The notes below the pieces were generated by a model. The model had not been told where the DNA came from and made no database searches. It saw only the letters and a list, made by a program, of their open reading frames with translations. The position numbers and the translations under genes are program-made. This document shows, piece by piece, positions 36,752-48,001 of a DNA stretch of 64,000 nucleotides (position 1 is the first letter of the stretch; every line of letters begins with the position of its first letter). Source of the stretch: Meridianimarinicoccus aquatilis (GTDB lineage: Bacteria; Pseudomonadota; Alphaproteobacteria; Rhodobacterales; Rhodobacteraceae); NCBI RefSeq assembly GCF_004358675.1, contig NZ_SMZO01000002.1, positions 1-64,000 of the forward strand, given 5' to 3'.

Positions 36752-37261
36752 GCGTGCCTCCCATCGTTAAGCCCGGACGGTCTGCGCCCGGCATCACAAG
36801 TGGTTCTAAGCGCAAGCTGCGCAGGTGGCAATCGTTCGCAGCAATTTGATCTGGGTCATTTTGCAGCGTTTTCGGGCATCTGCACATCTGTCGCAGGAGC
36901 GGGGGCTTGTATGAGTCGTCTTTAGGCCAGGATTTATTGGGTTTGTTGAATATGTTGGGCGTTCGTGGCCGCCTTGTCCTGCAATAATGTCGAGTCGCGC
37001 GGTGCTTTGTCGCGCTGGTGATGCGAATGTACGAGCGTGTTTTGGGGTTCTGGCGGCCAACAGTTCCATTTGCACTGGTCAGATATAAAGTTGCGACTTT
37101 CTTTGTTCTATCTGCCGCTGCCGAAAGTCAGGCCCCACTTATGACATCCGTGCCCGCGTAAGTCATCGGGTGGAAATTGAACGGGACTGTGCATCGTTTG
37201 GTAGGACTGCTTTACGATCAAGCCGCGCGTCTTGAGCCGTATATTTTATGTCCTAGTGCTG
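36752..37261. other. Upstream region of ctaD, no gene seen
   Basis: About 500 bases with no open frame of coding character on either strand. It holds the ctaD leader, an FNR-like box (36846-36859) and A/T-rich stretches (e.g. 36930-36990, 37080-37120). It runs into transposase debris. Confidence 0.5.
36846..36859. promoter_or_regulatory. FNR/FnrL-like box upstream of ctaD
   Basis: TTGAT-CTGG-GTCAT, against the FNR consensus TTGAT-N4-ATCAA: the left half is perfect, the right half keeps TCA. It lies about 95 bases upstream of the ctaD ATG, suitable for oxygen control of the aa3 oxidase. Imperfect right half lowers confidence. Confidence 0.4.
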
Positions 37262-37647
37262 GCCGTAGGCCTACGACGGGCGCGTATCGAGCGGAATACG
37301 GTCATCAATCCCAATGACGGACCATTGCGAAACGCGGCTAGAGAATCTGGCAATGTCAAAACCTTGTATGGAAGCCGGAAGAGGTAAAGGCGTCTTTCCA
37401 AAGGTCACGACAGATTTGATCGCCGAGCTTAGCGAGAAGACGACCTTGATGATCGGCGCGACACAAATAGAGAGACACCGCTTTGCGCTCATACGAATCT
37501 TGTAAACGGGTCTAAGCTGTCTCAAGTCGCGCCAAAGGCTGCTTGAACACCAAGCTGTACACGGTTTGAGACGGCCCGTGGCGACCGCTGTGCCAAGGTC
37601 TTTTGTCGGTCGCGGCGTTGGCTGCGGTCGCAATCTTCTGGGTGTGA
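37262..37647 (+). mobile_element. Decayed IS5-family transposase remnant
   Basis: No intact gene, but successive frames spell an IS5-type DDE transposase in the correct order. INPNDGPLRNAARE then KTLYGSRKR match the N-terminal INxNGLRWRDAPREYG..KTLYNRWKRW. Then GKGVFPKVTTDLIAEL and TTLMIGATQIERHR match KGVF...TLMIDATxLKAHR. LNTKLYTV matches the LNTKLHAV strand, and DRCAKVF plus LSVAALAAVAIFWV with a stop at 37645-37647 matches the C-terminus. At least three frameshifts, an internal stop, a lost first catalytic aspartate (MIG for MID) and a deletion between the last two parts show it is dead. Inverted ends were not recognised. Confidence 0.75.
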
Positions 37648-37916
37648 AACTCGATTCTTCTAAACCTTCGGGGGCGAAAGTGAACCCAAGCAGCCTTCTT
37701 CAAGTCTGTAAGGCCGTCACAAAGCTGCTGACTAAAGGCACGATGGTCGATGAATGGGTCGGCGCCAGAGCGAGCGCATGAAACTAACGGTGAAAGATGT
37801 TTGTTGGCTTTCCTGACGTCGTCGATGCGACGAGAAAATTCAGGCAAAAACATAATCCCCGAAGGACTTTAACGCTTTAATTTTCTTGGGGAAAGTGAGT
37901 TAAAAACTGTCAGGAC
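37648..37916. other. Spacer between IS remnant and tRNA-Leu, no gene seen
   Basis: No convincing gene on either strand. A short hairpin-free A/T-rich segment (TTAATTTTCTTGGGG) precedes the 3' end of the tRNA gene. Confidence 0.45.
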
Positions 37917-38002
37917 TGGTGCGGTCGAGAAGACTCGAACTTCCACGGGTGTTACCCCACAGCGACCTCAACGCTGCGCGTCTACCATTCCGCCACGACC
38001 GC
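37917..38002 (-). tRNA. tRNA-Leu (anticodon GAG)
   Basis: Acceptor stem GCGGTCG / CGACCGC, D-arm GGAATGGTAGAC, anticodon loop TTGAGGT, a long class II variable arm (CTGTGGGGTAACACCCG) and T-arm GTTCGAGTC. CCA is encoded after discriminator A. Class II with a GAG anticodon decodes CUC/CUU leucine codons. A heptamer array lies 75 bases upstream (38077-38116). Confidence 0.95.
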
Positions 38003-38076
38003 ATTTGCCTGACAGTGCGCGGGGTTTAGCCGACCGCGCCGGGGTTGTGAAGCGCTTTTTTCAACGTTTTTCATCT

Positions 38077-38116
38077 GTCGGAATCTTGTCGGAGTCTTGT
38101 ATGACTCGCGTATGAC
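38077..38116. repeat. Four related heptamers at 11-bp pitch between tRNA-Leu and lipB
   Basis: GTCGGAA (38077), GTCGGAG (38088), GTATGAC (38099) and GTATGAC (38110), each followed by four bases (TCTT, TCTT, TCGC, then ATTT). The pitch is exactly 11. The first two match the minus-strand reading of the yciB array closely, including the TCTT spacer. It is 75 bases upstream of the tRNA-Leu 5' end and 39 bases upstream of the lipB ATG, so it could serve either. Confidence 0.7.
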
Positions 38117-38155
38117 ATTTCGGCGCCGCTAGCCGCGCACCTGACAGGAGCCATC

Positions 38156-38803
38156 ATGGTAGAATGGACACTTTCCGACACGCTTGTGCCCTATCCAGAG
38201 GCGCTGCGTCACATGGAAGACCGCGCCGCTGCCATCCGAGCAGGCACCGCATCGGAACAGATTTGGCTTCTGGAACATCCTCCTCTTTATACGGCGGGCA
38301 CCAGTGCAGACATCCGCGATCTGACCGACCCGGACCGCTTTCCTGTTTATGACGCGGGACGCGGGGGGCAATACACGTATCACGGCCCCGGTCAGCGCAT
38401 CGCCTATGTCATGCTGGATCTGACCAACCATGGCCGTGATGTGCGCCAATTCGTGACCGAGGTCGAAGATTGGGTCATTGCCACGCTGGACGAGTTCAAC
38501 GTCAAGGGCGAGCGGCGCGCCGGGCGTGTGGGAGTTTGGGTTGAGCGCCACGACAAACCCCCCATGGCCGACGGCAGCCCGCGCGAAGACAAAGTCGCCG
38601 CGATTGGGCTGCGGATTCGCAAATGGGTCAGCTTTCATGGTGTGTCGATCAATGTGGACCCTGATCTCACGCATTTTGATGGCATTGTGCCTTGCGGGAT
38701 TCGCGATCATGGGGTGACCAGCCTTGTGGATCTGGGCTTGCCAGTGACAATGGAAGACGTGGACGTGGCGTTGCGTCGAACCTGCCCCTTTCTGGGCAAT
38801 TAG
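38156..38803 (+). CDS. lipB: Octanoyl-[ACP]:protein octanoyltransferase
   Basis: 215 residues from ATG 38156, preceded by CAGGAG. LipB moves octanoate from acyl carrier protein to lipoyl domains. Landmarks: [37 protein letters not shown], the lysine in [17 protein letters not shown] and the acyl-accepting cysteine in [15 protein letters not shown]. The lipoyl synthase lipA, the next step, is at 62368 in this window. Confidence 0.96.
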   Translation: MVEWTLSDTLVPYPEALRHMEDRAAAIRAGTASEQIWLLEHPPLYTAGTSADIRDLTDPDRFPVYDAGRGGQYTYHGPGQRIAYVMLDLTNHGRDVRQFVTEVEDWVIATLDEFNVKGERRAGRVGVWVERHDKPPMADGSPREDKVAAIGLRIRKWVSFHGVSINVDPDLTHFDGIVPCGIRDHGVTSLVDLGLPVTMEDVDVALRRTCPFLGN

Positions 38804-39199
38804 AAAAAGCGTTCGTGCGGAGAAAGACAGTTTTTAGGGCTGTTCATCATCGCCATCGCAAAAACCGTACTGCGACTTTTGGGTCGGCTCGCCAGATATT
38901 TTGTTTGGCACAATGAGCACTCGCATCTGCACGAAACTTAGCGTCGTTGCGGAACTTTCGCGCCGCTGACCTCAGGCCGCTGCGTCCCTGACAATCTCGA
39001 TCAGTCTAGCGGCTTAACCAACGTGGAAAGGGAAGGGCCGCAAGCCGCAACGCGCTGCTCGTGCCGGTCAAACTTGTTTGAACAGGCAGCGAAGCTTCAA
39101 CAATTCTTTCAGACCTTCGGGGCAAAACGCAGTTCTACAACCGTGCTTTTGCTCATGCCCCTTATCATAGCCGCATCTCTGCAAGATGAGCCAAATTTA
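38804..39199. other. Gene-poor region after lipB
   Basis: Roughly 400 bases without a supported gene. Short open frames run through both strands but have no ribosome sites or recognisable sequence; nothing else seen. Confidence 0.45.
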
Positions 39200-39289
39200 T
39201 GGCGGAGAGACAGGGATTCGAACCCTGGGACCCCGTGAAGGGTCAACGGTTTTCGAGACCGCCCCGTTCGACCACTCCGGCACCTCTCC
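39200..39289 (-). tRNA. tRNA-Ser (anticodon CGA)
   Basis: Acceptor stem GGAGAGG / TCTCTCC with discriminator G and encoded CCA, D-arm GGAGTGGTCGAACGG, anticodon loop CTCGAAA, long variable arm (GACCCTTCACGGGGTC) and T-arm GGTTCGAATCC. Class II serine tRNA reading UCG. Confidence 0.95.
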
Positions 39290-39414
39290 GCGAAGGGTCT
39301 CGCGGCGGTGTAGTCAAAGCCCTTGGGGGGCGCAACCCATTTTATTGTGCTTGGTAAGACCATTGCCAAGCACACGGCATCGCCCCATGTTTCAGAAAGA
39401 TGACAGGAGGTCCC

Positions 39415-40233
39415 ATGCGCGCCATTACCCTTTGCTTGATGTTGTTCTTGCCGACTCTTGTACAAGGCCAAGCCCGGCCTGGCAGCGATGCGGTTCTTGA
39501 TGCAATGCAAATCGAAGACCTGTTCGAGGTCATGCAAGAAGAGGCGATCGTCTCGGGCATGGGGTTGGTTGAGACGATGATGCCAGGCCGCGATTTGTCT
39601 GGGTGGCGATTGACGCTGACGCGCCTGAACGCGCCCTCTCGCATGTTGCCGGATTTCCGCACCAACTTTGCCGAGGCGTTGCCGGAGGATCAGGAAGATG
39701 CGGTGCTTGATTACCTTACGTCCCCGCGTGGCCAGCGTATCGTCGATCTGGAGCTTTCAGCTCGGGTTGCTCTGAACGAGCCAGACATTCAGGACATCGT
39801 GTTGGAGCGTTTTGAGCAGATGCAGCGCGATAACGACCCGCGCGCCGAGGTGTTGACCAAGTTTATCGATGTGAACGATCTGGTCGAGGCCAATGTTCTT
39901 GGCGCCCTGAATGCGAACGCCGCCTTTTTGCAGGGGCTGCGATCTGGCGAGGACGTTCCCGGCTTTTTGGGTGGGGGCGATATTTTGGCCGAGGTCTGGG
40001 CCCAAGAGCCGGAAATTCGCAGCTCGACGCAGGATTGGCTGAACGCGTTCGTTTCGTTGGCCTATCGCCCGCTGAGCGATGAGGAATTGCAACGGCACAT
40101 CGCATTTTCGGAAAGTATGGCGGGCCAGGCGATGAACGACGCGTTGTTTGCCGCCTTTGATGTGACCTTCACCCAATTGTCGTTGGATACCGGAACAGCA
40201 TTGGCGCGTTTGATGGGATCAGAGGACCTGTAA
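39415..40233 (+). CDS. DUF2059-like exported protein
   Basis: 272 residues from ATG 39415 with an excellent AGGAGG four bases upstream. Signal peptide RAITLCLMLFLPTLVQGQA. The rest is helical with repeated acidic stretches, for example VLDAMQIEDLFEVMQEEA near the start and SDEELQRHIAFSESMAGQAMNDALFAAF near the end, the latter matching the DUF2059-type ending. The function is unknown and the assignment is moderate. It is the first gene after tRNA-Ser and is followed by rplU after 176 bases. Confidence 0.7.
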   Translation: MRAITLCLMLFLPTLVQGQARPGSDAVLDAMQIEDLFEVMQEEAIVSGMGLVETMMPGRDLSGWRLTLTRLNAPSRMLPDFRTNFAEALPEDQEDAVLDYLTSPRGQRIVDLELSARVALNEPDIQDIVLERFEQMQRDNDPRAEVLTKFIDVNDLVEANVLGALNANAAFLQGLRSGEDVPGFLGGGDILAEVWAQEPEIRSSTQDWLNAFVSLAYRPLSDEELQRHIAFSESMAGQAMNDALFAAFDVTFTQLSLDTGTALARLMGSEDL

Positions 40234-40409
40234 CGCTGGTTGTGGGGCGTATGCGGGCTTGACTTTCGTCGCGTCCCCAAGCATACGGCGCTTTCCGGAA
40301 AAGCCGGGTTACAGCAATCACGCCGATAAGGCGCGCTGTCCGAGGTGCGTGAAAACGCGATAACGTCACTGCGGTGAGACCACACGACGCGAAGACAAGG
40401 ACGAAACAG

Positions 40410-40790
40410 ATGTTTGCGGTTATCAAAACCGGCGGCAAGCAATACAAAGTTCAGAGCGGCGATGTTCTGCGCGTTGAAAAGCTTGTGGCTGAAGCTGGTG
40501 AAACAGTCCAGTTCAACGAAATTCTCATGCTCGGCGGTGACGACACTGTTCTGGGCAGCCCGATGGTTGAAGGCGCGGCCGTTCAGGCCGAGGTTATCGA
40601 CCAAGTCAAAGGCGACAAGGTTATTCACTTTGTAAAGCGCCGTCGTAAACACTCGTCCCAGCGTACCCGTGGCCACCGCCAGAAACTGACGCTGATCCGT
40701 GTGACAGAAGTTCTGGCCACTGGCGGCGACGCAACTGGCGTCAAAGCGGCAACCAACAAGGCAGCGCCTGTCGCTGCTGCGGCCGAGTAA
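40410..40790 (+). CDS. rplU: 50S ribosomal protein L21
   Basis: 126 residues from ATG 40410. Classic [18 protein letters not shown] start and [19 protein letters not shown] rRNA-binding segment. About 20 residues longer than the E. coli protein because of an alanine/lysine-rich tail ([19 protein letters not shown]), common in alphaproteobacteria. Followed by rpmA with 14 bases between. Confidence 0.97.
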   Translation: MFAVIKTGGKQYKVQSGDVLRVEKLVAEAGETVQFNEILMLGGDDTVLGSPMVEGAAVQAEVIDQVKGDKVIHFVKRRRKHSSQRTRGHRQKLTLIRVTEVLATGGDATGVKAATNKAAPVAAAAE

Positions 40791-40804
40791 GAAGGAGCGA
40801 TAGC

Positions 40805-41074
40805 ATGGCACATAAAAAAGCAGGCGGCTCATCCCGTAACGGTCGCGACTCCGCAGGACGGCGTCTTGGCATCAAGAAATTTGGCGGCGAAGTCGTAATT
40901 CCGGGCAATATCATTGCACGTCAGCGCGGCACCAAGTGGTGGCCGGGTGACAATGTCGGTATGGGCAAGGATCACACCATCTTCGCGACAGTCGAAGGCA
41001 ATGTGAAGTTCCACACCGGCCTGAAGGGCCGCACCTTCATCTCCGTACACCCGGTGGCTGAAGCGGCGGAATAA
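40805..41074 (+). CDS. rpmA: 50S ribosomal protein L27
   Basis: 89 residues. [29 protein letters not shown] is the invariant N-terminus reaching the peptidyl-transferase centre; the C-terminus [15 protein letters not shown] is normal. Preceded by AAGGAG. Co-transcribed with rplU; a terminator follows. Confidence 0.97.
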   Translation: MAHKKAGGSSRNGRDSAGRRLGIKKFGGEVVIPGNIIARQRGTKWWPGDNVGMGKDHTIFATVEGNVKFHTGLKGRTFISVHPVAEAAE

Positions 41075-41097
41075 GCCGAACTTGAACCAGATTTGCG

Positions 41098-41131
41098 TTC
41101 GGGGGGTCGGCGGAAGCGCCGGGCCCCCGAA
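41098..41131 (+). terminator. Terminator after rpmA
   Basis: TTCGGGGG (41098-41105) pairs with CCCCCGAA (41124-41131), with a nested GGCG/CGCC inside, then TTGCTTTTAT. Rho-independent type, so the rplU-rpmA unit is separate from the GNAT/obg genes. Confidence 0.8.
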
Positions 41132-41282
41132 TTGCTTTTATAGGCGAGAGTCCGGCTATGGCAGGCAATTCTTAACGCTTCTATATCAACGGTGGTTGTA
41201 CGGCTACCGGGGTCGGTCCATCTCTATATCTAGCGAGTGCTCCAATCTTCGGCACGCGCGTTGCGCTTTTGGGAGGAAGGGC

Positions 41283-41822
41283 ATGATCGAGGACACTATC
41301 GTAAAGCAGGTCGATATTTCATCTGAACGATTGAAGTTGCGCCCGCTGCGCAAGTCGGATGAGGGTCTGTTGACATTGTATGCGGGTGATACACGCGTGG
41401 CCAAGACCACTCGGTCAATTCCGCACCCATTGCCGCCCGGCGCGTCCGAGGCGTTCATTGCCCGGTCAACATCTGACGGCCGCCGTGAGGATGTGTGGGC
41501 GATGGATGCAAGTCATGTCGGTCTAAGCGAGCTCCTTGGTGTGATTGGCCTGACACGCTTGTCCGAGGACCGGTCCGAGATCAATTACTGGGTCGCGCCG
41601 GCGTTCTGGAATACAGGATTTGCGACAGAGGCTGTGACGGCTATTCTTGCTGCCAATCCGCAGGGTGTGAAGACAATTTTTGCTGAGGTATTTCAGTCAA
41701 ATGCGGTGTCGGCGCGTGTGCTGACAAACGCGGGTTTCGACTATATTGGCGATGCCGAGGCGTTTTCGGTTGCGCAGAACCGCAGCGTTCCAACCTGGAC
41801 TTACCTTAAAAAGCTCGCCTGA
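41283..41822 (+). CDS. GNAT-family N-acetyltransferase (RimJ/RimL-like)
   Basis: 179 residues from ATG 41283, preceded by GGAGGAAGGG. The Acetyltransf_3-type pattern ISSERLKLRPLRKSDEGLL begins the domain, with EINYWVAPAFWNTGFATEAV as the acetyl-CoA site and NAVSARVLTNAGFDYIG at the end. Substrate could be a protein N-terminus or a small amine. The position between rpmA and obgE is typical for roseobacters. Confidence 0.88.
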   Translation: MIEDTIVKQVDISSERLKLRPLRKSDEGLLTLYAGDTRVAKTTRSIPHPLPPGASEAFIARSTSDGRREDVWAMDASHVGLSELLGVIGLTRLSEDRSEINYWVAPAFWNTGFATEAVTAILAANPQGVKTIFAEVFQSNAVSARVLTNAGFDYIGDAEAFSVAQNRSVPTWTYLKKLA

Positions 41823-41900
41823 GCTTGCGGCTATTGGGCGACAGTGAACCCGCGCGGGGGCTTGAGCCGCGCGCAGTTTCGAAGTATCGCCGCCCCTTAG

Positions 41901-44091
<2,191 letters not shown>

Positions 44092-44095
<4 letters not shown>

Positions 44096-45372
44096 AGGAC
44101 GGGTTCATGAAGGACGGGCAAACAATCGCAGAGTTGATGGCGGATCTTGGCGCGCGCGCACGCGCAGCGTCGCGGGTGCTTGCGACTGCCCCGGCCGAGG
44201 TGAAAACAGCCGCATTGAATGCTGCGGCAGACCGCATTCTAGCCAAATCCGCTGACATCCTTGCGGCAAACAAGGAAGATATGGCGTTTGGCCGGGACAA
44301 GGGATTGTCCGACGCCATGTTGGACCGGCTGGAGCTGACCCAAGATCGGATTGAGGGGATCGTAAGCGGGCTGCGCGCTGTGGCCGCTCAGAACGACCCG
44401 GTTGGCGAAGTGATAACCGAGTGGGACCAGCCCACCGGCCTGCATATCCGCCGTGTGCGCACGCCGCTTGGCGTGATCGGGGTGATCTATGAAAGCCGTC
44501 CAAATGTGACTGTGGACGCCGGCGCCTTGTGTGTCAAAGCTGGCAACGCGGTGATCCTGCGCGGCGGCTCGGAAAGCCTGAATTCTTCGGCGGCGTTGGC
44601 TGAGTGTCTCACCCATGGGCTGACCCTGCATGGGTTGCCCGCCGATGCCGTGCAGATGGTTCCAACGCGTGACCGCGCCGCCGTGTCTGAGTTGTTGGGC
44701 ATGACGGACTACGTGGATGTGATTGTGCCGCGCGGCGGCAAGGGGCTTGTTGGCCTTGTGCAACGCGAGGCGCGTGTGCCGGTCTTTGCTCATCTCGAAG
44801 GGATTTGTCACATCTATGTTGATGCAGATGCCGATCCGGCCATCGTATCGAAGATTGTCGTCAACGCCAAAACGCGGCGCACCGGTATTTGCGGCGCGGT
44901 AGAATGCCTGCTGGTTGATCAGGCGTATCTTGATCGGCACGGTGCCCCGTTTTTAGCGGATCTTGTGGCCGCAGGGGTTGAGGTGCGCGCGGATGGCGCG
45001 TTGCTGTCTGTGGCGGGGACTGTGCCTGCAAGCTCCGACGATTTCGGGCGAGAATTTCTTGACAGCATCATTGCCGCAAAGGTCGTAGACGGCGTGGCCG
45101 GTGCGATCGATCACATTGGTCACTTTGGATCGAACCACACGGATTGTATTTTGACGGCCAATGATGCGACGGCGCTGACCTTTTTCGAAAAGGTGGACAG
45201 CGCGATTGTGATGCGAAACGTTTCCACGCAGTTCGCGGATGGCGGCGAATTTGGGATGGGCGCTGAAATTGGGATTGCGACCGGCAAGTTGCATGCGCGT
45301 GGGCCGGTCGGTGCCCAGCAGTTGACCAGTTTCAAGTATCTGGTTGATGGCGCGGGTATTACTCGCGCCTGA
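44092..45372 (+). CDS. proA: Gamma-glutamyl phosphate reductase
   Basis: 426 residues. NADPH-dependent second step of proline synthesis. Clear motifs: [61 protein letters not shown]-type [11 protein letters not shown], the active cysteine in [14 protein letters not shown] and FGSNHTDCI. The start is doubled: ATGAAGGACGGG at 44092-44103 (ATGA overlap with proB) and again at 44107-44118, where the first copy could provide an AAGGA ribosome site for the second ATG. Which is used is unresolved. Confidence 0.96.
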
Positions 45373-45385
45373 CCTACAAGGACTG

Positions 45386-45409
45386 GGTCACCGCAGGGAT
45401 GTGGTGACC
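45386..45409. terminator. Hairpin at proA / chpT junction
   Basis: GGTCACC (45386-45392) and GGTGACC (45403-45409) with a 10-base loop, then TTTACTGC. Lies between the convergent proA stop and the last codons of chpT. Confidence 0.6.
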
Positions 45410-45996
45410 TTTACTGCTGCTGCATCTTGCGACACGCACAGTTGTAGACCCATGTGCGCCGCATGCTGATGGGCTAAAGGAAACTGCACGCGATCCGGGC
45501 TGACTGAAGAAGGGCCTTGCGGCGTTTCGAGCAGCGTCCACAAATCGCCAAGGTCACGATAGCGTTTGCCACTTCCGGTGATGATCCAGCCGGGCCCGTT
45601 GCGAGTGACTGTGATTTGGCCGCCATGTGACAGGCTGGCTTCGATACAGAGGACGAGCAACAAAGCCAACTTTGCGCTGTCGCGGCCAATTTCGCCTTCG
45701 GTGTCGCAGGTGGCTGTCAGTCGGCCCGCACCGTACACGCCGTGTAAAATGGCCGCCAATTCGGGTGATCCCATGGATTGGTCTTCGCGGCTTGACCCAA
45801 AGGCGACGCGGTAGAACCGAAGCCGTGCCTGTGCATTTTCAAGGCTATCCATGACCAAGGCCAATTCAGGTGTTTTGGCCAATCCGGTCATGGTAAGCAG
45901 TTCAAGGCCATTTCCGATAGCACCAACGGGGCTGACAAGGTCATGGCAAAGCCGCGACGCGACCAGCCCGCTCAGGTCTTTTGGTCGTTCGTTCAT
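45388..45996 (-). CDS. chpT: ChpT-type histidine phosphotransferase
   Basis: 202 residues. N-terminal four-helix-bundle (dimerisation/phosphotransfer) with the phospho-accepting histidine in ASRLCHDLVSPVGAIGNGLELL (H18) and a degenerate ATPase-like C-terminal domain (LLLVLCIEASLSHGG). In Caulobacter ChpT carries phosphate from CckA to CtrA and CpdR; roseobacters use the same relay for motility, gene transfer agents and cell cycle. Convergent with proA. Confidence 0.85.
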   Translation of the reverse strand: MNERPKDLSGLVASRLCHDLVSPVGAIGNGLELLTMTGLAKTPELALVMDSLENAQARLRFYRVAFGSSREDQSMGSPELAAILHGVYGAGRLTATCDTEGEIGRDSAKLALLLVLCIEASLSHGGQITVTRNGPGWIITGSGKRYRDLGDLWTLLETPQGPSSVSPDRVQFPLAHQHAAHMGLQLCVSQDAAAVKVTTSLR

Positions 45997-46054
45997 TTGA
46001 TTTTTCCAAGCTGCCGGGCAAGTTTGTTGCAGATATAGAAAAGAGGAGAGTTGG

Positions 46055-46228
46055 ATGATCTCATTGTTGGAACCAGGCGTCCTTGTGCGCCATCCTGATC
46101 GCCCGGATTGGGGTTTGGGGCAGGTTCAGTCGAATATTCATGGTCGTGTCACGGTCAATTTTCAACACGAAGGGAAGGTCGTGATTGATGCAACCAGGGT
46201 GGATCTTGTTGTCGATTTTTCAGCTTAG
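46055..46228 (+). CDS. DUF3553 small protein
   Basis: 57 residues from ATG 46055, preceded by GAGGAGAG. LEPGVLVRHPDRPDWGLGQVQS and VTVNFQHEGKVVIDA match DUF3553, a short SH3-like fold resembling the UvrD-tail/Hfq-like small proteins. Function unknown. Divergent from chpT (59 bases); followed by 148 bases before olsB. Confidence 0.8.
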   Translation: MISLLEPGVLVRHPDRPDWGLGQVQSNIHGRVTVNFQHEGKVVIDATRVDLVVDFSA

Positions 46229-46376
46229 GTTGGTTTCAAATGTACCTTTGGATAGGTAGCACAATCTAAGCGTGTGTCAAACCGCACGTTCCTTTGACGG
46301 GCGATACAGCAATCCGTCTTGCATCAACCTTCTCACGTTCCTATCACCTGACCATGTTGATCGACAGGCGGCGCCC

Positions 46377-47156
46377 ATGACTTCCCAGCCAGAGCTGATC
46401 GTGCGCCTTGCGCGAGATGACCGTGACCTGCTGGCCGCGCAACGCTTGCGGTATGAAGTGTTTGTGGAAGAGCTTGGCGGGGACGGCGCGTTGGTCGATC
46501 ACGACGGGCGCTTTGAACGGGATGCATATGATCCGTTCTATGACCACATGCTTGCCATTGATCCCGCGCGCGACGACGGAAAGAGCTTGAACCATGTGAT
46601 CGGGGTTTACCGGCTGATGCGGGGGAAAAACGCGATCAAGGCCGGCGGTTTTTATACAGAAGGCGAGTATGATCTTTCGCAATTGCTTCAGTCCGGGCGT
46701 CGGCTTTTGGAACTGGGCCGGTCGTGTCTGAAATCGGACTATCGTGGCGGCAAAGCCATGTGGCATTTGTGGAACGGATTGGCTGCATACACGTTGGAGC
46801 ATGACATTGAAGTTCTGTTCGGTGTGGCCAGTTTTCATGGCACTGACCCGGCCCCATTGGCGGCCCCGCTTTCGTTGCTCCATCACCGGTATCTCGCGCC
46901 CGAAGACATCAGAGTGCGGGCCGTGGCAGAGCACTTCCTGCCGCTTGATCTTATGTCCGCAGCCACGATTGACGCGGCCGCCGGGATGCGCGCCATGCCG
47001 TCGCTTATCAAGGCGTATTTGCGGTTAGGCGGATTTATCGGCGAGGGGGCATTTGTTGATCATGACTTCAATACGATTGATGTGTGCCTGCTGTTAGACA
47101 CAGCACGGATGAACGAACGGCAGCGCCAAATCTATACACGCGGTCTGACGGGATGA
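46377..47156 (+). CDS. olsB: GNAT-type L-ornithine N-acyltransferase OlsB
   Basis: 259 residues from ATG 46377. N-terminal RLARDDRDLLAAQRLRYEVFVEELG is the acyl-ACP-dependent GNAT/OlsB pattern (hemolysin-like), followed by VIGVYRLMRG, LLELGRSCLKSDYRGGKAMW and LFGVASFHGTDP. Makes lyso-ornithine lipid. Four-base overlap with the acyltransferase olsA supports the pathway assignment. Confidence 0.85.
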   Translation: MTSQPELIVRLARDDRDLLAAQRLRYEVFVEELGGDGALVDHDGRFERDAYDPFYDHMLAIDPARDDGKSLNHVIGVYRLMRGKNAIKAGGFYTEGEYDLSQLLQSGRRLLELGRSCLKSDYRGGKAMWHLWNGLAAYTLEHDIEVLFGVASFHGTDPAPLAAPLSLLHHRYLAPEDIRVRAVAEHFLPLDLMSAATIDAAAGMRAMPSLIKAYLRLGGFIGEGAFVDHDFNTIDVCLLLDTARMNERQRQIYTRGLTG

Positions 47157-48001
47157 GTGTCACGTGGCAGGGGCCGCCGCCGCCTGCAGCGCCGCCCATT
47201 ACCATTTTGGGATGGGTTCTTGTGGGGCTGCGCGGGGCCGTGCTTGGCCTTGTGGTGTTTGGTGGCCTTGGCCTCTTGCTTGCGGTTCGGCTGTTCGAAC
47301 GTCCGCTATGCGGGTTGCATCGCCCGGTGACGCCCTATCTTACGCAAGCCGTCTGCCGTGCGGCTTTTGTTATTTTGGGGCTCCGCTTCGAAAGCACCGG
47401 CGCGCCTATGGATCATCCCGGTGCTGTGGTTGCCAATCACGCATCCTGGCTGGATATCTTTGCGCTGAATGCGCGGAAACGCATCTATTACGTCGCCAAA
47501 TCCGAAGTTGCGGGTTGGGCGGGAATCGGTTGGTTGGCGCGCGCGACGGGCACTGTCTTTATCAGCCGGGACCGATCTCAGGCCGCAGCGCAGAAGCATA
47601 TTTTCGAGGACAGGCTGACGGCGGGGCATAAATTGCTGTTCTTCCCCGAGGGCACCAGCACGGACGGGCTCAGGGTTCTTGGATTCAAGCCGACACTGTT
47701 CGAAGCCTTCTTTGCACCCGGTCTGAAAGACAAGATATGGGTACAGCCTGTCTGCGTAACCTACGCGGTGGCAGAGGGGCAGGATACCCGGTTTTACGGC
47801 TGGTGGGGCGACATGGATTTCGGCCCCCATTTTCTGAAAGTCCTTGCCGCGCCGCGTCAGGGCGCGGTGCGAGTCAGCTATCTTTCGCCGCTTAGAGTCG
47901 CGGATTTCAAGGGGCGCAAAGCGCTGTCAGTTGCCTGTGAAGACGCCGTAAGGCGTGGCCATGCCGACGCGCTCAGTCAATTGCAGCGTCAAGCGACTTG
48001 A
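47153..48001 (+). CDS. olsA: Lyso-ornithine lipid O-acyltransferase OlsA-like
   Basis: 282 residues from the ATG overlapping the olsB stop. A membrane helix near the N-terminus (VLVGLRGAVLGLVVFGGLGLLLAV) and PlsC motifs NHASWLDIF (acyl-transfer His/Asp), FISRDRS, FFPEGTSTDG and QPVCVTY. Second acylation of ornithine lipids, which replace phospholipids under phosphate limitation. Overlaps the convergent ThiE-like gene by 29 bases. Without olsB next to it, a general PlsC would be equally plausible. Confidence 0.82.
   Translation: MSVTWQGPPPPAAPPITILGWVLVGLRGAVLGLVVFGGLGLLLAVRLFERPLCGLHRPVTPYLTQAVCRAAFVILGLRFESTGAPMDHPGAVVANHASWLDIFALNARKRIYYVAKSEVAGWAGIGWLARATGTVFISRDRSQAAAQKHIFEDRLTAGHKLLFFPEGTSTDGLRVLGFKPTLFEAFFAPGLKDKIWVQPVCVTYAVAEGQDTRFYGWWGDMDFGPHFLKVLAAPRQGAVRVSYLSPLRVADFKGRKALSVACEDAVRRGHADALSQLQRQAT

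Noticed and set aside
39109-39537. 142-codon frame antisense across tRNA-Ser and the DUF2059-like start
   Set aside because: It reads through a tRNA gene and the start of a well-supported gene; no coding character.
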